DNA of 64,000 nucleotides from Ovis canadensis (taxonomy: Eukaryota; Chordata; Mammalia; Artiodactyla; Bovidae): positions 60,891,384-60,955,383 of the forward strand of contig NC_091250.1 in NCBI RefSeq assembly GCF_042477335.2, in the 5' to 3' direction. The position numbers were made by a program, and so were the translations under genes. The notes beneath the pieces were generated by a model. It did no database searches and was not told the DNA's origin. It was given only the letters and a program-made list of their open reading frames with translations. Positions 59,661 through 64,000 of this stretch are shown here, in pieces (positions within the stretch are counted from its first letter, which is position 1; each line of letters begins with the position of its first letter).

Positions 59661-60585
59661 GTGGTAAGTATACAAAAAACTGCCAAAGTGTTATCAAAGT
59701 TGCTGATTAGCTTTTTATATTAGTTTTTGTTTTTTTATATTAGTGATATCTCACTTTAATTTGTATTTCCCTAAAGACTGAGGTTGACCATCTTTCCCTA
59801 TATCATGTAAATCTTAAAAGATGTCCTAATAATAAAAAGTAAGCAATTACTTTCCTATGGGTTGAATTAGTGGGAAGAAAGGGACTAGGATAAAACAGAG
59901 CACAGAAGTTTTAAATTTCTGTTAGATATTCATAAGGCTGTTTGTTGAGAGGATCTATCAGATGATATACATGAAAATATTTTAAAATATGTAAACCAAT
60001 ATTATAAATCTTAGGGACTGTAACTGCTACTAAGTATTAGAAAGCTATAGATACAAAAACGATACCAGGAACCTGTAGCCCACCCAGATTGGAGATGAAT
60101 AAAACATCTTAATCTGACCTGCCCTTTTGACACTGTCTCTGACTACAATTTTGAAGCTGCCCTGAATTAAGCTAGCTTTTAGTGTTGAAGACAAAGTCCA
60201 GTTTTCAAGCACAAACGTCACTTTCCATAATCAACATAATCAATGAGCTCAGCATTCCAATAATGGCAAGGGATGCACTTATTACTTAGAAAGAGAAGCT
60301 GGTCAACTTCTGACCTATATTTTTCCTCCTGCAAATGACATGTCACATCTAAACAAGTCTTCCAAAACTAAAAAGAAAAAACTTGTCTGTCTGTCTTTTA
60401 AGAGCTTCTATTTACCTATAAGTGATAAATGAATTAAATTTTACCGAACTAATAGAATCCCTGATACAGGACTTTCTCAAAAAAACAAACACAAAAACAA
60501 AATCACTTTTCCTAGATTCCTCAGGATATCTAAATAGATGGGATAACAATGATTAATTGAAAACCAAATCAAAGTCAATCCCCTA

Positions 60586-61044
<459 letters not shown>

Positions 61045-61241
61045 CTAGAACAGAATAACATGCAATATTACATTATTAGTTTCCAGAAGAAAGGACAGCA
61101 ATTGCTACTAATAAATGTCATTAAAACAATGCACAGAAATAAAAACACAGATCAAATATTTTCATTTTCTTTGTATAAACACCAGTAAAATATTTTTAAG
61201 TATTAAATGGAGTTTTTAAAGGCTGCTTCTTATAACTGGAG

Positions 61242-61360
61242 GGCTTCCCTCATAGCTCAGTTGATAAAGAATCCGCCTGCAATGCAGGAGACCCCAGTTC
61301 AATTCCTGGGTCAGGAAGATCCCCTGGAGAAGGGATAGACTACCCACTCCAGTATTCTTG
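61242..61360 (+). mobile_element. Bov-tA SINE, 3'-truncated first unit
   Basis: GGGCTTCCCTCATAGCTCAG to CCACTCCAGTATTCTTG, where a second unit begins directly. Confidence 0.88.
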
Positions 61361-61551
61361 GGCTTCCCTAGTGGCTCAGCTGGTAAAGAACCCGCTTGTA
61401 ATGTGGGAGACCTGGGTTCAATCCCTGGGTTGGGAAGATCCCCTGGGAAGGGAAAGGCTACCCACTTCAGTATTCTGGCCTGCAGAATTCCATGGACTGT
61501 GTATAGTCCAGGGGGTTGCAAAGAGTCGGACACAACTGCGCAACTTTCACT
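61361..61551 (+). mobile_element. Bov-tA SINE, second unit
   Basis: GGCTTCCCTAGTGGCTCAGC to GGACACAACTGCGCAACTTT. The 167-codon minus-strand frame covering this pair is SINE-derived. Confidence 0.88.
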
Positions 61552-62649
61552 TCCTACTCCTACCACCACTTGGATAACAACAGAGAAAAGAAAGATTTTA
61601 TTTTTAACATCGACTAACGGAATTTTTGGGGGGTATACTATTGGCAATGGTTCTATGTAACTTTTGTTTCCTAATGTCATAATCTTGGATGATCCGATTC
61701 CATTGCAAATGAACTTCAAGTGAAAATTTCATATTCTGGTGAAAAATGGAATACTTGCTAGAAATGTAAAACTAAGTCTAGTCCCATGCAACACAGTCCA
61801 TGACCTTCTGCTTAATGTGTTTCAATTTTCTCCTTTTAAAAACTGAGATACTATCTAAATTTCAGCTAAGATAGTTTTTCTTCTTTATCTATAGCCACAG
61901 ATTTTCAATCTGTATTCACAATCTACATTCCTATTAGTATTGTAACCACATTTGACCTTCATCTTCCCACTTTATATCCACATCCATATCTCTGGGAGAA
62001 TAGAAGGAGCAGATAGGTAGCCTAATCTGAGAGACCAGATCCAGGCAATAGGGAGAAGCAGCAAAAGCAGAAAAAGGGCACAGACCACTCTGGAGGCTAT
62101 CACGGGATTGTTTCAATCGTAACCTTCCCCGTCATTCTCCTTTCTAATTTCCTCATAAACTATGATCAGAGAAAAAATCTCATCTTTCCACAGGAAAACA
62201 GAGAGAAGCATAGGAGACTAACTGAATAAATAACTGAAAGCCATGCAAAGTCACTAAATAAATAACTGAAAACTATGAAAGTAGTAGCACATAAAAATAA
62301 AGTGCAATGGAGTCACCTTTTCATAAACATTTAAGTACTGCCCAAGATGTCACAAGAGAAATCTGAACTTAAATTGGGAGCAGGAGTACTAAGAGGGCAA
62401 TCCACAAGACTTTGCTAGAATCCCTTCACTACTAAAACACAGAAAGTATTCAAAGGGCAACAAACTCTGTGGCAGGAAAACAAACAGGCTAGGAATGGTG
62501 TATAGATCTCGTTCTTCACACTAAGGTCTGAGGCTATTACTGAGGAGGCAAGAAAAACACTACAAGGCTAGAAGGGCTTAAACAGAATAGGAAACACAGG
62601 AGCATGTCCTATGAAGTAAACAGTGGCCATTTATCAGTTCATGCACTCA

Positions 62650-62935
62650 CTCATTTATTCAGAGGACAAATATTGGGGCACCTATATTATCATACACCGC
62701 TCCAGGTCCTGGACACAGCAGCAGTGAATAAAACAGATGACTGTTCATACAATAATTAAGGCTAGAATTTACGGAGAACTTACCATGCACCAGGCACTGT
62801 TCTAAGCACTCTACATTCTTAACTCATTTAACCTTTGCAATACCCCTCTGGGCAGATGTCAAATAATAACTGTCTTACAGATGAGAAAATTAAGGCATAA
62901 AGAAATTAAAGTGATGTGCCCAAGGTCAGAAATAT
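62650..62935 (-). repeat. MIR SINE and adjoining old repeat
   Basis: ACTTACCATGCACCAGGCAC, AACTCATTTAACCTTTGCAA, TTACAGATGAGAAAATTAAG and GTGCCCAAGGTCAG give an antisense MIR. The part before 62750 resembles the unnamed repeat at 39.3 kb. Confidence 0.65.
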
Positions 62936-62979
62936 AGTTAATAGCACAGGAAGTTAAAGCGTCTTACTGAAAGTCACCC

Positions 62980-63200
62980 GGGGCTTCCCAAGTAGCTCGG
63001 TGGTAAAGAATCCGTCGGCCAATGCAGGAGTCACAGGAGACATGGGTTTGATCCCTGGATTGGGAAGATCCCCTGGAGAGGAAATGGCAACCCACTCCAG
63101 TGTTCTCGCCTAGAGAACCCCATGGAGAGGAGCCTGGTGGGCTACAGTCCATGGAGTTGCAGAGTCAGACTTGATTGAGCAACTGAGCACACATGCACAC
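62980..63200 (+). mobile_element. Bov-tA SINE
   Basis: GGGGCTTCCCAAGTAGCTCG to TTGATTGAGCAACTGAGCAC. A perfect 14-base target duplication ACTGAAAGTCACCC lies at 62966-62979 and 63201-63214. Confidence 0.95.
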
Positions 63201-63439
63201 ACTGAAAGTCACCCTCGCAAAACCTAGGTAAGTGCGATGAAGAACTCATTTTTAAAGGATCAAATAGTATCCTATAGCATTTTCATCTTTCCAGCAACTC
63301 ACACCAGAAGTCTTGGAGGCCCTGAATCCTCATTTCCTCATTTCTTGCATCTGATTCATCAGCATACCCTATAAGATCAACTCTCAAAATACATCTGAAT
63401 CGAACTGTTCCTTAACACCTTAGCAGCTACCACCCTGGC

Positions 63440-63990
63440 CTAGGCCACCAACACATCTCACGTGGGCAGCTGCAACAACCTTCCATACTTGTCTTCCTGC
63501 AGGCCATTTCCCACAGCACAGCCAAAACGATGGTTTAAGAAAGTAAGTCACAGGCTATTCTCCGGCTCAAAACCTTCCACTGGCTGATGATCATACCAAG
63601 AATAAAATCTCAAACCTTTACCACATCTCAGAACCTCTTTATCCTCACTGCTGCCCTCATTTGCCCTGGCCCAGCTATACCGGCCTCCTTGCTCTTCTTC
63701 ACCCATTCCCAGCACACCCTGGCCTCAGTGTTACTTCCTGCCTGGAATCTCTCCAGGGTACCACCCAACTCACTCTTTCATATCACTCAGGACTCTGCTC
63801 AAATGTTACTTCTCAGAGGACTCCCTGGATCACTCCATCTGATACCCCTCCTCTCAAATGCTAGAGCATTTATGAAGACCTGTCATCTTTACTGCTCACT
63901 GCTTCCACTCCATGAGGAGGAAGACTGTTACAATCACTACTGCATCCCCAATGCCTACCCTGGTGTCTGGCACATCTGTGGGAACCCTGC
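63440..63990 (+). repeat. L2 LINE 3' fragment
   Basis: AATAAAATCTCAAACCTTTA..., GGACTCTGCTCAAATGTTAC, TTCTCAGAGGACTCCCTGGA, CATGAGGAGGAAGACTGTTA, CCTGGTGTCTGGCACAT match the L2 3' end. Confidence 0.7.
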
Positions 63991-64000
63991 AAATATGTGT

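Larger units (their letters stand above)
61045..64000 (-). other. SEPSECS: SEPSECS intron 6 (partial)
   Basis: Intron sequence upstream of exon 7 continues past the window edge. It contains two adjacent Bov-tA units (61242-61551), MIR-like and L2-like remnants, and a Bov-tA with a perfect target duplication near 63 kb. No exon matching the preceding part of the protein was seen. Confidence 0.75.

Noticed and set aside
61216..61719. 167-codon minus-strand open frame
   Set aside because: Translated from two antisense Bov-tA units; such frames recur in this window wherever Bov-tA or Bov-A2 occurs (28.0, 29.4, 33.7, 47.5 kb).

Overview
The window is bovid (ruminant) nuclear DNA. This rests on many copies of the RTE retrotransposon BovB, the BovB-derived SINEs Bov-A2 and Bov-tA, and tRNA-Glu-derived CHR-type SINEs, set over older mammalian repeats (MIR, L2, L1, MER5, MER20, MLT1). 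It has no prokaryotic gene structure, CRISPR array or functional tRNA/rRNA gene. Most open reading frames are translations of SINE or BovB sequence and are not genes. Repeat names come from recalled family consensus sequences, not from a database search.

The one protein-coding gene I can support is SEPSECS (O-phosphoseryl-tRNA(Sec):selenocysteinyl-tRNA synthase) on the minus strand in the right-hand 23 kb. Five coding exons with intact GT-AG splice sites and matching phases lie at 61044-60915, 60791-60700, 49111-49018, 47280-47190 and 45857-45554 (stop at 45556-45554). They encode about the last 236 residues of a roughly 500-residue enzyme, including the PLP-binding lysine. The 5' half of the gene lies beyond the right edge. 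A repeat-poor AT-rich stretch from 45553 down to about 41480, ending near two AATAAA signals, is the likely long 3' UTR; it carries one Bov-tA and one MER20 copy.

Positions 1 to about 41000 look intergenic. From established mammalian synteny the next gene on this side should be LGI2, but none of its exons were recognised. The stretch holds: a MaLR LTR split by BovB and Bov-tA (3.0-4.2 kb); an antisense endogenous-retrovirus LTR fragment (6.5-6.8 kb); a large composite antisense BovB (8.6-12.1 kb); a GC-rich, motif-rich non-coding island (16.3-16.9 kb); an antisense BovB invaded by two sense BovB copies (22.35-24.0 kb); a run of same-strand Bov-tA copies (28-29.6 kb); and an inverted and tandem Bov-A2 cluster (33.0-34.1 kb). 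Several repeat-free stretches (20.8-21.25, 25.1-25.5, 27.35-27.55, 34.8-35.05, 35.8-36.3 and 37.05-37.4 kb) look like possible conserved regulatory DNA; this is inference without an alignment.

I found no undescribed multi-gene system. The points most worth checking are the 16.3-16.9 kb island, the nested BovB quasi-palindrome, the Bov-A2 pair with three target-site copies, the hormone-receptor-like palindrome at 27.5 kb, and the SEPSECS 3' end.
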